Part shown: piece after piece, positions 28,538 through 40,588 of the stretch | Layout of the letters: the number at the start of each line of letters is the position of its first letter | Position numbering within the stretch: position 1 is the first letter of the stretch | The notes under the pieces: model-generated | Seen by the model: the letters and a program-made list of their open reading frames with translations, nothing else | What the model was told of the DNA's origin: nothing | Database searches by the model: none | Source of the DNA: Xenorhabdus griffiniae | GTDB lineage: Bacteria > Pseudomonadota > Gammaproteobacteria > Enterobacterales > Enterobacteriaceae | NCBI RefSeq assembly: GCF_015163655.1 | Contig: NZ_JADEUF010000007.1 | Span: 1 to 63,828, forward strand | Length of the DNA stretch: 63,828 nucleotides | Reading direction: 5' to 3' | Translations under genes and position numbers: made by a program

Positions 28538-30475
28538 ATGTTTCAAAATAATCCGCTGCTTGCGCAGCTAAAACAGCAACTTCACGCTCAGACCCTGCGT
28601 GTAGAAGGTTTAGTCAAAGGGACTGAGAAAGGTTTTGGATTTTTAGAAGTCGACGGCCAAAAAAGTTATTTCATTCCACCTCCCCACATGAAAAAAGTCA
28701 TGCACGGAGATCGGATTACCGCAGCTATCCACACAGACAAAGAGAAAGAAATTGCTGAACCTGAGTCTCTGATTGAACCCTTCCTGACTCGTTTTGTAGG
28801 AAAGGTCCAGAAGAAAGAAAATGACAACCGACTATGGATTATTCCTGATCACCCATTATTAAAAGACACTATCCCTTGCCGCCCAGCAAACCACGTTGAC
28901 CATACCTTTGAAAACGGCGATTGGGCCGTAGCTGAAATGCGCCGCCATCCTCTGAAAGGTGATCGCGGTTTTCATGCCGAAATTACTGGCTATATTACCC
29001 AAGGTGATGACCACTACGCACCATGGTGGGTAACATTAACTCGCCACGAACTGGAACGCGAAGCGCCAGCAATGACAGATTGCCCGTTGGATGATAGTTC
29101 CATCGAACGCATCGATCTGACCGCACTGGATTTTGTCACTATCGACAGCGCAACAACCGAAGATATGGATGATGCCCTACACATCACCAAAAATGATGAC
29201 GGCAGCCTAAAACTTTCTATCGCAATTGCCGATCCTACGGCTTATATCAAAGCAGGTAGCGAACTGGATAAAATTGCCTACCAGCGCAGTTTCACCAATT
29301 ACCTGCCAGGTTTCAATATCCCAATGCTCCCTCGTGAGCTATCCGATGACCTGTGTTCTCTGCGCCCTAATGTACGCCGCCCTGCCCTGGTTTGTCAGGT
29401 TTCAATTTTCGAAGATGGTCAATTGGGTGATGATATTCAATTCTTCTCTGCTTGGGTTGAGTCTAAATTTAAGCTGGTTTATGACGAAGTCTCAGACTAT
29501 TTAGAAGGCCAGGAAGGTTGGAAACCAGAATCAGGCGCCGTGACTAATCAAATCACTCTCCTCAAAGAGATGTGTGAACGTCGCAATAACTGGCGTCTGC
29601 AAAATGCGCTGGTTTTCAAGGAACGTCCAGATTATCGATTTATCCTTGATGAAAACGGCCATTTTGTTGATATCGTTATTGAACAGCGTCGTACCGCTAA
29701 CCGTATTGTCGAAGAAGCCATGATCACAGCAAACTTATGTGCCGCTAAAATTCTGCGTGATAAGTTAGGCTTTGGTATTTATAACGTCCACACGGGTTTT
29801 GAACCTACCCAGATTGAGCAGGTCGTTGAAGTTCTCAAGGAAAACGGCATTGAAGCGAATGCCGAAGCATTACTGAATCTGGAAGGGTTCTGCGAATTGC
29901 GCCGTGAACTGGATAAACAATCAACCCAATTCCTGGACAGTCGCATCCGCCGTTTCCAAACATTTGCTGAAATCAAAACAGAACCAGGCCCACACTTTGG
30001 TTTAGGGTTTGATGCTTACGCGACCTGGACATCTCCTATCCGTAAATATAGCGATATTATCAATCACCGTTTGTTGAAAGCCGTTATCCAGCAAGTGGAG
30101 ATAGAAAAACCGACTGAAGATCTTTGCCTGCAATTGACTGATCGTCGCCGAGCTAACCGCATGGCAGAACGTGATGTTGGTGATTGGCTCTATGCTCGTT
30201 TCTTGCAACCTCATGCTGGTACAGATAAAACCTTCCCGGCAGAAATTATCGATATCACCCGTGGTGGCCTGCGAGTTCGATTGGTTGATAACGGTGCCAT
30301 TGCTTTCGTCCCTGGACCATTTTTGCATGCTGTTCGTGATGAACTTCAATGCAGTCAAGAAACAGGTTCCGTATTGATCAAGGGTGAAACAGTTCATCGC
30401 CTGAACGACATCATTAATGTCCGTATTGAAGAGGTCAGAATGGAAACCCGCAATATTGTGGCACGCCCTGTATAG
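28538..30475 (+). CDS. rnb: Exoribonuclease II (RNase II)
   Basis: A 645-aa processive 3'-5' exoribonuclease (E. coli 644). N-terminal cold-shock domains, the RNB catalytic domain with the acidic centre [15 protein letters not shown] (about residues 200-215), and a C-terminal S1 domain ([20 protein letters not shown], about 565-585). Full length. First gene of the reversed block. Confidence 0.96.
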   Translation: MFQNNPLLAQLKQQLHAQTLRVEGLVKGTEKGFGFLEVDGQKSYFIPPPHMKKVMHGDRITAAIHTDKEKEIAEPESLIEPFLTRFVGKVQKKENDNRLWIIPDHPLLKDTIPCRPANHVDHTFENGDWAVAEMRRHPLKGDRGFHAEITGYITQGDDHYAPWWVTLTRHELEREAPAMTDCPLDDSSIERIDLTALDFVTIDSATTEDMDDALHITKNDDGSLKLSIAIADPTAYIKAGSELDKIAYQRSFTNYLPGFNIPMLPRELSDDLCSLRPNVRRPALVCQVSIFEDGQLGDDIQFFSAWVESKFKLVYDEVSDYLEGQEGWKPESGAVTNQITLLKEMCERRNNWRLQNALVFKERPDYRFILDENGHFVDIVIEQRRTANRIVEEAMITANLCAAKILRDKLGFGIYNVHTGFEPTQIEQVVEVLKENGIEANAEALLNLEGFCELRRELDKQSTQFLDSRIRRFQTFAEIKTEPGPHFGLGFDAYATWTSPIRKYSDIINHRLLKAVIQQVEIEKPTEDLCLQLTDRRRANRMAERDVGDWLYARFLQPHAGTDKTFPAEIIDITRGGLRVRLVDNGAIAFVPGPFLHAVRDELQCSQETGSVLIKGETVHRLNDIINVRIEEVRMETRNIVARPV

Positions 30476-30503
30476 ACACATCTTGCAAGTCATTTCCATT
30501 AAA

Positions 30504-30531
30504 TTCTGCCGCCATTTATGGCGGCAGTTTT
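30504..30531 (+). terminator. Intrinsic terminator after rnb
   Basis: CTGCCGCCA, loop TTTA, TGGCGGCAG (9-bp perfect stem), then TTTTG. Confidence 0.85.
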
Positions 30532-30568
30532 GTAATAACAATAAAATAATCTCTATGAGGACTTTCAC

Positions 30569-31505
30569 ATGCTATTTTCTTCGGTAAACCGAATAGGTTT
30601 CACGTCCTTACTTGGTGTATTATTCACTTTGCCAGCCAATGCAGCTATTCATAACAATCAAATTTCTCACCATGAAATATCTGCAAAAAAACCAAGTGAG
30701 ACAAATCAAATCACCCACCAGCTTTCCATATTGGAGAAAAATGCCAATGGCCGACTTGGTGTGGTATTGATAGACACGACTGATCATTCCACTATCACCT
30801 ACCGTGCAAACGAGCGTTTTCCTTTATGCAGCACCAGTAAATTGATGGCGGTATCCGCTATTCTGCAAAAGAGCGAAAAAAATGCTCACTTATTAAATCA
30901 ACAAGTTCACTATCAACAAGCAGATCTTGTTGAATATAGCCCAATTACGGAAAAACATCTCAAAGAGGGTATGACCTTAGGAGAGTTGAGCGCAGCAACA
31001 CTGCAATATAGCGATAATACGGCTATGAATTTGCTTCTTAACCAATTGAATGGCCCAAATGAAGTGACACGTTTTGCCCGTACTATCGGTGATAATTCTT
31101 TTCGTCTCGATCGCTATGAACCCGAATTAAATACCGCTATTCCAGGTGATGAACGTGATACTTCCACCCCTCAAGCTATGGCAAAAAGTTTATATAATTT
31201 GGTTTTAGGCGATGCCCTGGCTATAACACAACGTGAACAATTAGCCGAAATTAGCCGAGTGGATAAAAGGCAATACAACGGGTGGTGCCAGTATTCAAGC
31301 GGGAGTCCCCAAGGATTGGATTGTAGGAGATAAAACCGGTCGCTGCGATTATGGTACAACAAATGATATTGCGGTTATTTGGCCAATACCTAACCGTGCA
31401 CCATTAGTTTTAGTGACTTATTTTACTCAGCCAGATAACAAAGAAGCCACTGCCCGTCCTGATGTACTGGCAGCGGCTGCTCGTATCGTGACACGTATTA
31501 ATTAG
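30569..31505 (+). pseudogene. Class A beta-lactamase, frameshifted
   Basis: A class A serine beta-lactamase (hydrolyses beta-lactams in the periplasm) broken by one extra base. Frame 1 (30569-31333) gives a signal peptide (about 1-26), Cys87-Ser88-x-x-Lys91 (Ambler 69-73), SDN 148-150, and ExxLN 184-188 (Ambler 166-170). It then leaves the family sequence near 31255-31260. Dropping one base there restores [11 protein letters not shown] and a full C-terminal part ending at TAG 31503-31505, with [15 protein letters not shown] holding the KTG motif. As read, the product lacks KTG and would be inactive. Cys at Ambler 69 and 238 is the pair that forms a disulfide in KPC/NMC-A/SME-type enzymes. A sequencing error is possible. 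Occupies the rnb-yciH interval. Confidence 0.88.
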
Positions 31506-31513
31506 TTCAATTA

Positions 31514-31547
31514 ACCAGCTATGCAGCCAATAAACTGCATAGCTGGT
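31514..31547. terminator. Stem-loop between bla pseudogene and yciH
   Basis: ACCAGCTATGCAG / CTGCATAGCTGGT, a perfect 13-bp stem with loop CCAATAAA between two convergent genes. Lacks a clear T-run. Confidence 0.65.
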
Positions 31548-31553
31548 AGAAGC

Positions 31554-31880
31554 TTAGCCTCCAGCCAGTTTTACTTTCATGCCTTTTGCTTCCAGCAGTT
31601 GCTTCAGCAAGTCGCGTTTATCGCCCTGAATTTCAATTTCACCCTCTTTGACAGAACCCCCGCAGCCACATTTTTTCTTCAATTCAGCTGCCAGCTTAGC
31701 CAAAGTTTGGTCATCAGCATCTATGCCCGTAATCACACAAACCCCTTTCCCTTTACGGCCACTACTCTGGCGCTGGATCCGTACAATACCATCACCTTTC
31801 GGACGAGAAGGCTTTACTTTTTCCTCCTGCTGAATGCGGCCACCATCTGTCGAATAAACCAGGCGAGAGTTATTATCCAT
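31554..31880 (-). CDS. yciH: YciH, SUI1/eIF1-like translation factor
   Basis: A 108-aa eIF1/SUI1-fold protein, same length as E. coli YciH, thought to affect initiation fidelity by binding the 30S subunit. Core [20 protein letters not shown], then KKKCGCGG and IQGDKRD. ATG 31878-31880 ([10 protein letters not shown]) aligns with E. coli and has GGAG upstream. It overlaps the pyrF stop by 8 bp, which couples the two genes. Confidence 0.94.
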   Translation of the reverse strand: MDNNSRLVYSTDGGRIQQEEKVKPSRPKGDGIVRIQRQSSGRKGKGVCVITGIDADDQTLAKLAAELKKKCGCGGSVKEGEIEIQGDKRDLLKQLLEAKGMKVKLAGG

Positions 31881-32613
31881 GAACAACTCCAATAGATTGA
31901 TTAATCTGTTGGAGTGCTAATGCCGGATTTTCTGCGCGGGTAATTGGACGCCCGATCACCATATAATCCACCCCAGCCTGAACCGCCTGAGGAGGTGTCA
32001 TAATCCGGCGCTGATCTCCCGCTTCTGTACCTTCAGGGCGAATACCTGGAGTAACAAGTTGGAAGGCTTGTCCACATACAGATTTCAATTGCTGTGCTTC
32101 ATGGGCTGAACAAACTACGCCATCTAAACCACACTGTTTTGTCAAAAATGCCAAACGCTCCGCATGTTGCGCTGGAGTCATATCAATACCTGTGCCCGAT
32201 AAATCAGATTGTTCCATACTGGTCAGCACTGTCACCGCAATCAACAAAGGTGCATTCTTACCGTAAGGCAGCAACGCTTCTTTAGCTGCTGTCATCATTC
32301 TCGCCCCACCGCTTGCATGAATATTAACCATCCACACACCTAATTCTGCGGCAGCAGCAACAGCTCTTGCCGTTGTATTGGGGATGTCATGAAATTTAAG
32401 ATCCAAAAACACATCAAAACCACGCTGATGCAGCGCCTGAACAAATTGTGGGCCATACAGTGTAAACATCTCCTTGCCTACTTTCAGACGACAGGATTGT
32501 GGATCAATCTTGTCGACAAATGCCAGCGCTGCATCTTGATTGTCATAATCCAGTGCAACAATAACAGGCGAGTCAATCTGTTTATCTAAAGTTTGAACTG
32601 TGTGGGAGATCAT
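31873..32613 (-). CDS. pyrF: Orotidine-5'-phosphate decarboxylase PyrF
   Basis: A 246-aa enzyme catalysing the last step of UMP synthesis (E. coli 245). [11 protein letters not shown], the [10 protein letters not shown] catalytic motif (about 70-79), and PGIRPEG and VIGRPITRA phosphate-binding loops. Overlaps yciH, an arrangement conserved with E. coli. Confidence 0.96.
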   Translation of the reverse strand: MISHTVQTLDKQIDSPVIVALDYDNQDAALAFVDKIDPQSCRLKVGKEMFTLYGPQFVQALHQRGFDVFLDLKFHDIPNTTARAVAAAAELGVWMVNIHASGGARMMTAAKEALLPYGKNAPLLIAVTVLTSMEQSDLSGTGIDMTPAQHAERLAFLTKQCGLDGVVCSAHEAQQLKSVCGQAFQLVTPGIRPEGTEAGDQRRIMTPPQAVQAGVDYMVIGRPITRAENPALALQQINQSIGVVHG

Positions 32614-32679
32614 TTTTAGGCCCTTTGATTTACTAATTAACTTAAATTACTAATGAATAGCAGCATAATCGTGACATTG

Positions 32680-33849
32680 TCACTGACCATCCAATCCTCG
32701 GATCGGCTTAATAGAGTCCCAAGAACGACATGATGGGCAATGCCAATATAACGAACGAGAAGTAAAGCCACATTTATGGCATCGATAACCAGGTTTTGTG
32801 CGGATTTGCTCACCTACCATATTGCGCAAAAGAATCAGACTCTCTTTCGCCCGCCCTTCTTCCGCTTCCGTCATATGGTAATCCATCAGACGGTAAAATA
32901 ATCTCATTGTTGGATGGCGTTCCAACTGACGGTTAATGAAGTTTTGAGCAACTTCACGTCCTTCCTTTTTCTCAATAATATCGGCCATATGAAGTTCAGC
33001 GATCGCACCACAATTTTCTTCTACACAACGCTGCACAAAAGCTTGCCACTCATCCGGTTGAGACAAATGCTGATAACATTCCTCCAGCATTGGCAAAGAT
33101 TCACTGACCAATTGTTTATCCTGCTCAAGAATGCGTTTCAACGCATTGGTCGCTTTAAGATATTCCCCCTGAGCCATATAAATACGACCAAACATAATAG
33201 AAGTACGGGCACAATTTTTGTCTGCTTGGGCCGCTTTATTTAAGTAGCCGATCGCAGTAGTAAAATCATCACTGCCCATACATTGCAGAGCCAACTCACA
33301 GTAGAAATGGGCAATTTCTTCCCGAAAATGGTGTCTACCCAGCTTTACGAGTTTTTCAGCGATATCAATGGCTTTATTCCAATCACTGGTTGACTGGTAG
33401 ATGGTTAGCAAGGAATTAAAAGCATTTTCACGGAAGTCAGTTTCGTCAACTAACTGAACGAACATGTTCTCTGCGCGATCATAGACTCCTGCAGCCATAT
33501 AATCTTGCCCAAGCTGCTGGATCGCAAGTAAACGCTGTTCAAATGTCAGGGAAGCACTTTCCATCAAGGACTGGTGAATACGGATGGCTCTTTCAACTTC
33601 ACCACGGGAACGGAAGAGATTTCCCAATGTCAGGTGAGCTTCAAAAGCCGGGCTATCCTCTTTCAGCATATCAAGAAATAAATCTACTGCCTTATCTTGC
33701 TGATTGGAAAGCAAAAAGTTAACACCATCAACATATTCACGCGAAAGGCGGTCAGCCGATTGTTGTTTATCTTGTTGAGCACTTCTGCGCCCCATATACC
33801 AGCCATAAGCGGCGGCGATAGGAAGCAACAGAAACAACAGCTCTAACAT
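32680..33849 (-). CDS. lapB: LapB (YciM), LPS assembly regulator
   Basis: A 389-aa inner-membrane-anchored TPR protein (same length as E. coli). N-terminal membrane helix (1-16), about nine TPR repeats, and a C-terminal rubredoxin-like metal site CHKCGFTSRS...HCPSC. It works with FtsH to degrade LpxC and so sets LPS synthesis. Follows lapA by 6 bp. Confidence 0.96.
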   Translation of the reverse strand: MLELLFLLLPIAAAYGWYMGRRSAQQDKQQSADRLSREYVDGVNFLLSNQQDKAVDLFLDMLKEDSPAFEAHLTLGNLFRSRGEVERAIRIHQSLMESASLTFEQRLLAIQQLGQDYMAAGVYDRAENMFVQLVDETDFRENAFNSLLTIYQSTSDWNKAIDIAEKLVKLGRHHFREEIAHFYCELALQCMGSDDFTTAIGYLNKAAQADKNCARTSIMFGRIYMAQGEYLKATNALKRILEQDKQLVSESLPMLEECYQHLSQPDEWQAFVQRCVEENCGAIAELHMADIIEKKEGREVAQNFINRQLERHPTMRLFYRLMDYHMTEAEEGRAKESLILLRNMVGEQIRTKPGYRCHKCGFTSRSLYWHCPSCRSWDSIKPIRGLDGQ

Positions 33850-33855
33850 AGAGAA

Positions 33856-34170
33856 TTATTCCTTGTTTAATGCTACGGTAGAAACGACTTTTTTGGATGA
33901 TTCAGAGGGTTGTTCCACTTGAGTTTCCAATCGCTTAATTTTGCGTTTCGCATGTCGCAAAGAAACACAGGCGCGTAGGTAAAAAAAACCACAAATTCCC
34001 CAACCGAGGATAAAGCCAACAGCAAACAATGCAGCCAGCAATGTGGATACAGAGTAATCGCCCTTAGCAATCAAATAATTAAACGTCACTACCTGATTAT
34101 TATTTACTCCCAGTGTCACTGAGATAACAAAAACAACCAGTGCCAGTAATAAGATCAGAAAATATTTCAC
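33856..34170 (-). CDS. lapA: LapA (YciS), LPS assembly protein
   Basis: A 104-aa protein with two membrane helices (about 2-20 and 42-66), NNQVVTFNYLIA between them, and a cytoplasmic coiled tail, matching DUF1049/LapA. First gene of the lapAB pair. E. coli has pgpB beyond it toward ribA; here pgpB is absent. Confidence 0.93.
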   Translation of the reverse strand: MKYFLILLLALVVFVISVTLGVNNNQVVTFNYLIAKGDYSVSTLLAALFAVGFILGWGICGFFYLRACVSLRHAKRKIKRLETQVEQPSESSKKVVSTVALNKE

Positions 34171-34529
34171 ATTTCTTCCTGTTATCTATCGTTGCTGATT
34201 AGTTATGCCAAATAACAGACATAGTGGCGTGTTAAATTAGCATTTCTCGTCTACACACGTCTACGTAAAGGGAGCAATTTATTGCAATAAACCCTGATTT
34301 CCCTCTTTTTGTAATAAATACATCTGCAAAAATCTGCCTATAGTTTAGCATGTTAATATATTTATCATTAAAGGACTGGATGCTTTATATTCATGCGTAT
34401 TAATAATTTCTGTTACAATGCGTCGGCGTGCATGCGTTGTAATCAGAGAAAATTTTTGCGTAGTTTTAGCTGATTTCTCAACCGGTATTGTTCTGATATC
34501 GCAATATTTATAACGAGTTAAATCAACAT
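34171..34529. other. 359-bp divergent spacer lapA-ribA, no gene seen
   Basis: AT-rich, no coding support. pgpB, present at this place in E. coli, is missing. It should hold the lapAB and ribA promoters; no clear operator or riboswitch was recognised. Confidence 0.5.
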
Positions 34530-35138
34530 ATGAATACAAAAATACAGCTAAAACGAGTAGCTGAAGCAAAATTACCTACGCCATGGGGCGAGTTTTTAAT
34601 GATTGGATTTGAAGAAATCAAAACAGGCCGCGATCATGTCGCTCTTGTTTTCGGCGATGTCTCGGGTGATGAGCCTATATTATCGCGCATCCACTCAGAG
34701 TGCCTCACTGGAGACGCTTTATTCAGCCTAAGATGCGATTGTGGTTTCCAATTAGAAGCCGCACTTTCGCAAATTAGCCAGGAAGGCCGAGGTGTTTTGC
34801 TCTATCACCGCCAGGAAGGCCGCAATATTGGCCTGCTGAATAAAATTCGTGCCTATGCTTTACAGGATCAAGGTATTGATACTGTTGAAGCCAACCATCA
34901 ATTAGGTTTTGCTGCCGATGAAAGAGATTTCACCCTGTGTTCAGATATATATAAGATATTGAATATTAATGCAATTCGCCTTCTTACTAACAACCCTGAA
35001 AAAGTTGAAATCATGCTAAAAGCAGGGATTAATGTCACCGAACGTGTTCCATTGATCGTAGGACGCAACCCCCAGAACGCTCACTATTTAGACACCAAAG
35101 CTAACCGAATGGGCCATTTGCTGCCTAAATCAAGCTAA
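34530..35138 (+). CDS. ribA: GTP cyclohydrolase II RibA
   Basis: A 202-aa enzyme opening GTP to the pyrimidine precursor of riboflavin (E. coli 196). Zinc Cys set in [20 protein letters not shown], catalytic [10 protein letters not shown] and the DERDF segment. Stand-alone, not fused to RibB. A terminator follows at once. Confidence 0.95.
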   Translation: MNTKIQLKRVAEAKLPTPWGEFLMIGFEEIKTGRDHVALVFGDVSGDEPILSRIHSECLTGDALFSLRCDCGFQLEAALSQISQEGRGVLLYHRQEGRNIGLLNKIRAYALQDQGIDTVEANHQLGFAADERDFTLCSDIYKILNINAIRLLTNNPEKVEIMLKAGINVTERVPLIVGRNPQNAHYLDTKANRMGHLLPKSS

Positions 35139-35167
35139 AAGTTCCCTAATTATTTTCTATGAAATAG

Positions 35168-35199
35168 AAAAAACTGCGTCGGTGTGGGCGCAGTTTTTA
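35168..35199. terminator. Bidirectional terminator between ribA and acnA
   Basis: AAAAACTGCG, loop TCGGTGTGGG, CGCAGTTTTT with A and T runs; works for both convergent genes. Confidence 0.85.
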
Positions 35200-35219
35200 T
35201 TTCTAAATGTGATTTTTTA

Positions 35220-37910
35220 TCATTTCAGCATATTACGAATCACATAATGCAAAATACCATCATGATAGAAATAAGCCAGTTCTGTTCCCGTATCAATACG
35301 GCAACGAGTATCAATCACAATTTCCTGTCCATTGGCATAGGTAACTTTCACGGCAATTGTCTGCCCAGGTTGAATATCAGATAATCCTGTAATATCAATT
35401 CGCTCCTCTCCCGTCAGGTTTAAGCTCTTACGGTTCACACCTTGAGGAAACTCCAATGGCAAGACTCCCATACCAATCAAGTTAGAGCGGTGGATGCGTT
35501 CAAAAGATTCTGCAATCACCACCCTGACTCCTAGCAATCTTGTTCCTTTTGCAGCCCAGTCCCGGCTTGATCCTGAACCATATTCTTTCCCCGCAATAAC
35601 GGCTAATGGTATTTTTTCCTCCTGATAACGCATAGCCGCATCATAAATAGTCAATTGGGATTGTGAAGGAATATGCCGGGTATAACCGCCTTCAACTCCT
35701 GATACCATCTCATTACGAATACGAATGTTAGCAAACGTTCCTCGCATCATAACTTCGTGATTGCCACGCCTTGAGCCATACGAATTAAAATCTTTTGGTG
35801 CAACACCATGTTCTTGTAAATATCGTCCGGCAGGGCTGTCAGCCTTAATGTTTCCTGCGGGGGAAATGTGATCCGTCGTGACTGAATCCCCCAAGATCGC
35901 CAAAATATGAGCCTGATGAATGTCTGTAACAGGTTTCGGTTCAGCCGTCATATCACTAAAGAACGGTGGATGTCGGATATAGGTGGAATCCGACTGCCAG
36001 GCATAAGTTGCTGAACTTTCCACACTCAGGGACTGCCAGCTTTCATCACCATCAAACACAGAATCGTATTCTTTATGGAACATTTCGGTTCTGACTTTTC
36101 CAATCGCTTCTGCAACTTCTGTACTATCAGGCCAAATATCCTTCAAATAAACATCATTGCCTTGTTGATCTTTTCCGATAGGTTCTCGCGTCAGATCCGT
36201 TTTCATACTGCCAGAAAGCGCATATGCCACCACCAGCGGCGGTGATGCCAACCAGTTGGTTTTCACTAAGGGATGAATACGTCCTTCAAAATTTCGGTTA
36301 CCAGAAAGCACTGCCCCAACGGTTAAATCAGCTTGCTTAATCGCAGCTTCTATAGGATCAGGCAATGGCCCAGAGTTACCAATACAGGTAGTACAACCAT
36401 ACCCCACCAAGTTAAAACCCAATTTTTCCAGATATGGCATGAAACCTGCCAGTTCCAGATAATTTGTCACAACTTTCGAACCTGGTGCCAGTGAAGTTTT
36501 AACCCACGGTTGACGCTGCAAGCCTTTCTCAATCGCTTTTTTGGCAAGTAATCCCGCTGTCATCAATACGCTCGGGTTAGAGGTGTTTGTGCAAGAGGTA
36601 ATAGCAGCAATCACCACGGCACCATCTTGCAATGAAAAAGTTTGGTTATCTAAAGTCACTGATACCGTTGCTGAGTGCGCTTGCGTTTTATGGATATCCA
36701 ATTCCATGGCAGACTGAAAAGCCTGTGGGACATTTCCCAATGCAACCCGATCTTGAGGGCGTTTCGGTCCAGCTAAACTGGCTTCAACTGTCGACATGTC
36801 CAATTCCAGGGTGCTGGTAAAGATAGGCTCATCCCCCGTATGACGCCATAGTCCCTGAATTTTGCAATAAGCTTCAACCAAAGCAATTTCTTCTTCATGG
36901 CGCCCCGTTAAGCGCATATAGTCTAATGTAATGTCATCTACAGGGAAGAAACCACAAGTTGCACCATATTCAGGGGACATATTGGCAATAGTTGCCCGAT
37001 CTGCCAGCGGCAAATCAGATAATCCATCACCATAAAATTCAACAAATTTACCTACAACACCGTGCTTACGCAGCATTTGTGTCACTGTCAGGACCAGGTC
37101 AGTTGCTGTGATCCCTTCTTGCAATTTTCCGGTCAGTTTAAAGCCAACAACATCTGGGATCAGCATGGAAACTGGCTGCCCCAGCATCGCCGCCTCGGCT
37201 TCAATTCCCCCTACACCCCATCCCAGAACGCCCAATCCATTAATCATGGTCGTGTGAGAATCCGTCCCGACCAGCGTATCAGGATAAGCAAAATCCTTAC
37301 CATTCTGATTTTCATACCAGACGGTTTTACCCAGATATTCCAGGTTAACCTGATGGCAAATCCCCGTACCAGGAGGGACAACACGGAAACGATTAAAAGC
37401 TTTCTGTCCCCAACGCAAGAACAGATAACGTTCATAGTTACGTGCCATTTCTATCTGGACGTTTTCTGAAAATGCCTGTTCAGTGCCAAATTTATCAACC
37501 ATCACCGAGTGATCGATAACCAAATCAACAGGGGATAACGGATTAACCTGCTCTACATTACCACCGAGTCTCAACACAGCTTCCCGCATCGCAGCAAGAT
37601 CGACGACAGCCGGCACACCTGTAAAATCCTGCATAAGTACGCGGGCGGGACGATAAGCGATTTCGCGGTCTGCATGACCGGTTTTTTGCCATTCCACCAG
37701 CGCCTGTAAATCATCTTCCACAACGGATTCACCATCAACATTGCGCAAGAGATTTTCGAGCAGAACTTTCAGTGATTTTGGCAGGCGGGATAGATTGCCA
37801 ATTTGTTCAGATAACAGAGGTAAACTGTAATAGTGATAGGTTTTACTGCCAGTGGATTTGCTTCCAATCGAGAGCGTTGAAGCACAGTCCGTTTTCAATT
37901 TAAACGACAT
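35220..37910 (-). CDS. acnA: Aconitate hydratase AcnA
   Basis: An 896-aa iron-sulfur aconitase (E. coli AcnA 891), interconverting citrate and isocitrate; the stress/stationary-phase form in E. coli. 4Fe-4S ligands in SCTNTSNPSV and GYGCTTCIGNSG. The swivel domain holds KEYGSGSSRDWAAKG. Strong Shine-Dalgarno (GGAGAGGAG). Gene order with cysB conserved apart from one inserted gene. Confidence 0.96.
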   Translation of the reverse strand: MSFKLKTDCASTLSIGSKSTGSKTYHYYSLPLLSEQIGNLSRLPKSLKVLLENLLRNVDGESVVEDDLQALVEWQKTGHADREIAYRPARVLMQDFTGVPAVVDLAAMREAVLRLGGNVEQVNPLSPVDLVIDHSVMVDKFGTEQAFSENVQIEMARNYERYLFLRWGQKAFNRFRVVPPGTGICHQVNLEYLGKTVWYENQNGKDFAYPDTLVGTDSHTTMINGLGVLGWGVGGIEAEAAMLGQPVSMLIPDVVGFKLTGKLQEGITATDLVLTVTQMLRKHGVVGKFVEFYGDGLSDLPLADRATIANMSPEYGATCGFFPVDDITLDYMRLTGRHEEEIALVEAYCKIQGLWRHTGDEPIFTSTLELDMSTVEASLAGPKRPQDRVALGNVPQAFQSAMELDIHKTQAHSATVSVTLDNQTFSLQDGAVVIAAITSCTNTSNPSVLMTAGLLAKKAIEKGLQRQPWVKTSLAPGSKVVTNYLELAGFMPYLEKLGFNLVGYGCTTCIGNSGPLPDPIEAAIKQADLTVGAVLSGNRNFEGRIHPLVKTNWLASPPLVVAYALSGSMKTDLTREPIGKDQQGNDVYLKDIWPDSTEVAEAIGKVRTEMFHKEYDSVFDGDESWQSLSVESSATYAWQSDSTYIRHPPFFSDMTAEPKPVTDIHQAHILAILGDSVTTDHISPAGNIKADSPAGRYLQEHGVAPKDFNSYGSRRGNHEVMMRGTFANIRIRNEMVSGVEGGYTRHIPSQSQLTIYDAAMRYQEEKIPLAVIAGKEYGSGSSRDWAAKGTRLLGVRVVIAESFERIHRSNLIGMGVLPLEFPQGVNRKSLNLTGEERIDITGLSDIQPGQTIAVKVTYANGQEIVIDTRCRIDTGTELAYFYHDGILHYVIRNMLK

Positions 37911-38307
37911 AACTCCTCTCCTTTCTTATTATTGATGGTCAGCCATCATTAAACATAACATATAAGCAACTATTTGTTATTCCGTCACCACACATTTTGC
38001 TAACTGGCTGTAAATCCTCATTTATTGATAAATTTTAATGATGACACCGCTAAAGTAGATATGTTTTATTCACACCCTAAGAGTTTGATTGAATTGACTC
38101 TAAAGTTTCTACACATTTCTGGCTAATAAGTTCAATTTGCAACTTGAAAAATAAAGGTATATACGCATTAAACGTCAAGCTGCAATTTACAACACGATAT
38201 GAAACCTGGTTTTTCCCTGCTTTACGGGGAGAAATCACACGAATCTTGAAGTTAGATCGGTATATTCAGGGTGCTCAATACGTTTATTAGAGATTGGAGG
38301 TAACATT
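37911..38307. other. 397-bp spacer acnA to orphan gene, with repeat copy D
   Basis: No ORF supported. Contains a lone TIR-like piece (TTGCAACTTGAA at 38136) and repeat copy D (38160-38264), then the GGAGGT ribosome binding site of the next gene. Confidence 0.6.
38160..38264. repeat. Dispersed inverted-repeat element, copy D
   Basis: 105 bp. Ends TATACGCATTAAACGTCAAG and the complement TATACCGATCTAACTTCAAG; central hairpin degraded (TTTTTCCCTGC / ACGGGGAGAAA). Same length and orientation as copy E. Confidence 0.8.
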
Positions 38308-39147
38308 ATGGATACAGAAAAAAACAAAGAATTCCAACATTACCTAAGCCATATACAACAAGCTGATCAGTTTTTTTCGGCTGGCATTAGAGATAAATTT
38401 TCCTTTTCAGATTATCTGCTTAGTGACACAGACGGCCTTGTCCAATTTATTATTACTGCAAATATTGTCGACAAAGCCAGTGTCATACAGAAAATGAATG
38501 AAATCAAAAAAGTACAGATCGCCCTTTCTTCAATAGCCGCTGATCACATCGCCAAATATACCCATGTCCACGGCACAGAATATAAGACTGACATTCAATT
38601 TTGGGGAGAAATTATGGCGAAACTGCCATTGATGAGTATCATGAATGTCGAAAGTCAAACCTATCAGCATGAAATGAAAGGAGTTTCTATTGCAACAAAT
38701 TTACTCCAACTCATCATGGATATTATTTTAAATGCAAACTCTCCAAGCCTGAAAAGCTTTTCCGATTTTTTGCAAAAACAAGGTGATGCTATAAGGCTGG
38801 GCTTAAAAAGGAATGGGGATCATTATTCCACTCTCACATTAGCCAGTGTTATTGAAGCAATTGGCGTTGAAGATCGTGTCATGTATGTCCCTAAAATAAA
38901 ACTCTATAAAATAGATTTTGACAGAACTAACTCAGAAGTGACATCAAACTGCGCTTCTCACGAGAATATCAATGTTGAATTTACTTACTCTTCTTGTATT
39001 TCTTTATTTAATTATCAAGCGTTAGAAAATCACGAAGTTAAAATAGCTTTCGATAATTTCATTCTTAAAAATCAAAAATCTTCAATTGAAAATTCTGACA
39101 ATTTTTTTAGTGGTGAATTTAAGACGGTGCTGCCAAAAGAGACATAA
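38308..39147 (+). CDS. Hypothetical protein, orphan between acnA and cysB
   Basis: A 279-aa protein I do not recognise. No signal peptide. Predicted mainly helical in the first 180 residues, with one moderately hydrophobic stretch (SIATNLLQLIMDIIL, about 132-146) and a more beta-like C-terminal third. ATG 38308 has a strong GGAGGT site, so it is probably expressed. It is an insertion between acnA and cysB, next to repeat copy D, and followed by a stem-loop, so it looks like a one-gene accessory cargo. Function unknown. Confidence 0.75.
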   Translation: MDTEKNKEFQHYLSHIQQADQFFSAGIRDKFSFSDYLLSDTDGLVQFIITANIVDKASVIQKMNEIKKVQIALSSIAADHIAKYTHVHGTEYKTDIQFWGEIMAKLPLMSIMNVESQTYQHEMKGVSIATNLLQLIMDIILNANSPSLKSFSDFLQKQGDAIRLGLKRNGDHYSTLTLASVIEAIGVEDRVMYVPKIKLYKIDFDRTNSEVTSNCASHENINVEFTYSSCISLFNYQALENHEVKIAFDNFILKNQKSSIENSDNFFSGEFKTVLPKET

Positions 39148-39152
39148 AATAA

Positions 39153-39196
39153 AAGATTAACCACCTGCCTGCTGTTTGGCGGTGGTTTAATCTTCT
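39153..39196. terminator. Stem-loop between orphan gene and cysB
   Basis: AAGATTAACCACC pairs with GGTGGTTTAATCTT (one bulge), with an inner GCC/GGC stem; lies between convergent genes. Confidence 0.65.
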
Positions 39197-39252
39197 TGAC
39201 ACTAGCTATATCTACCTTCTTTATATCTATTTTGCTGATATTAAATATCTTT

Positions 39253-40588
<1,336 letters not shown>

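Noticed and set aside
34345-34569. 74-codon minus-strand frame overlapping the ribA start
   Set aside because: Overlaps the start of a certain gene and the divergent promoter region; no homology.
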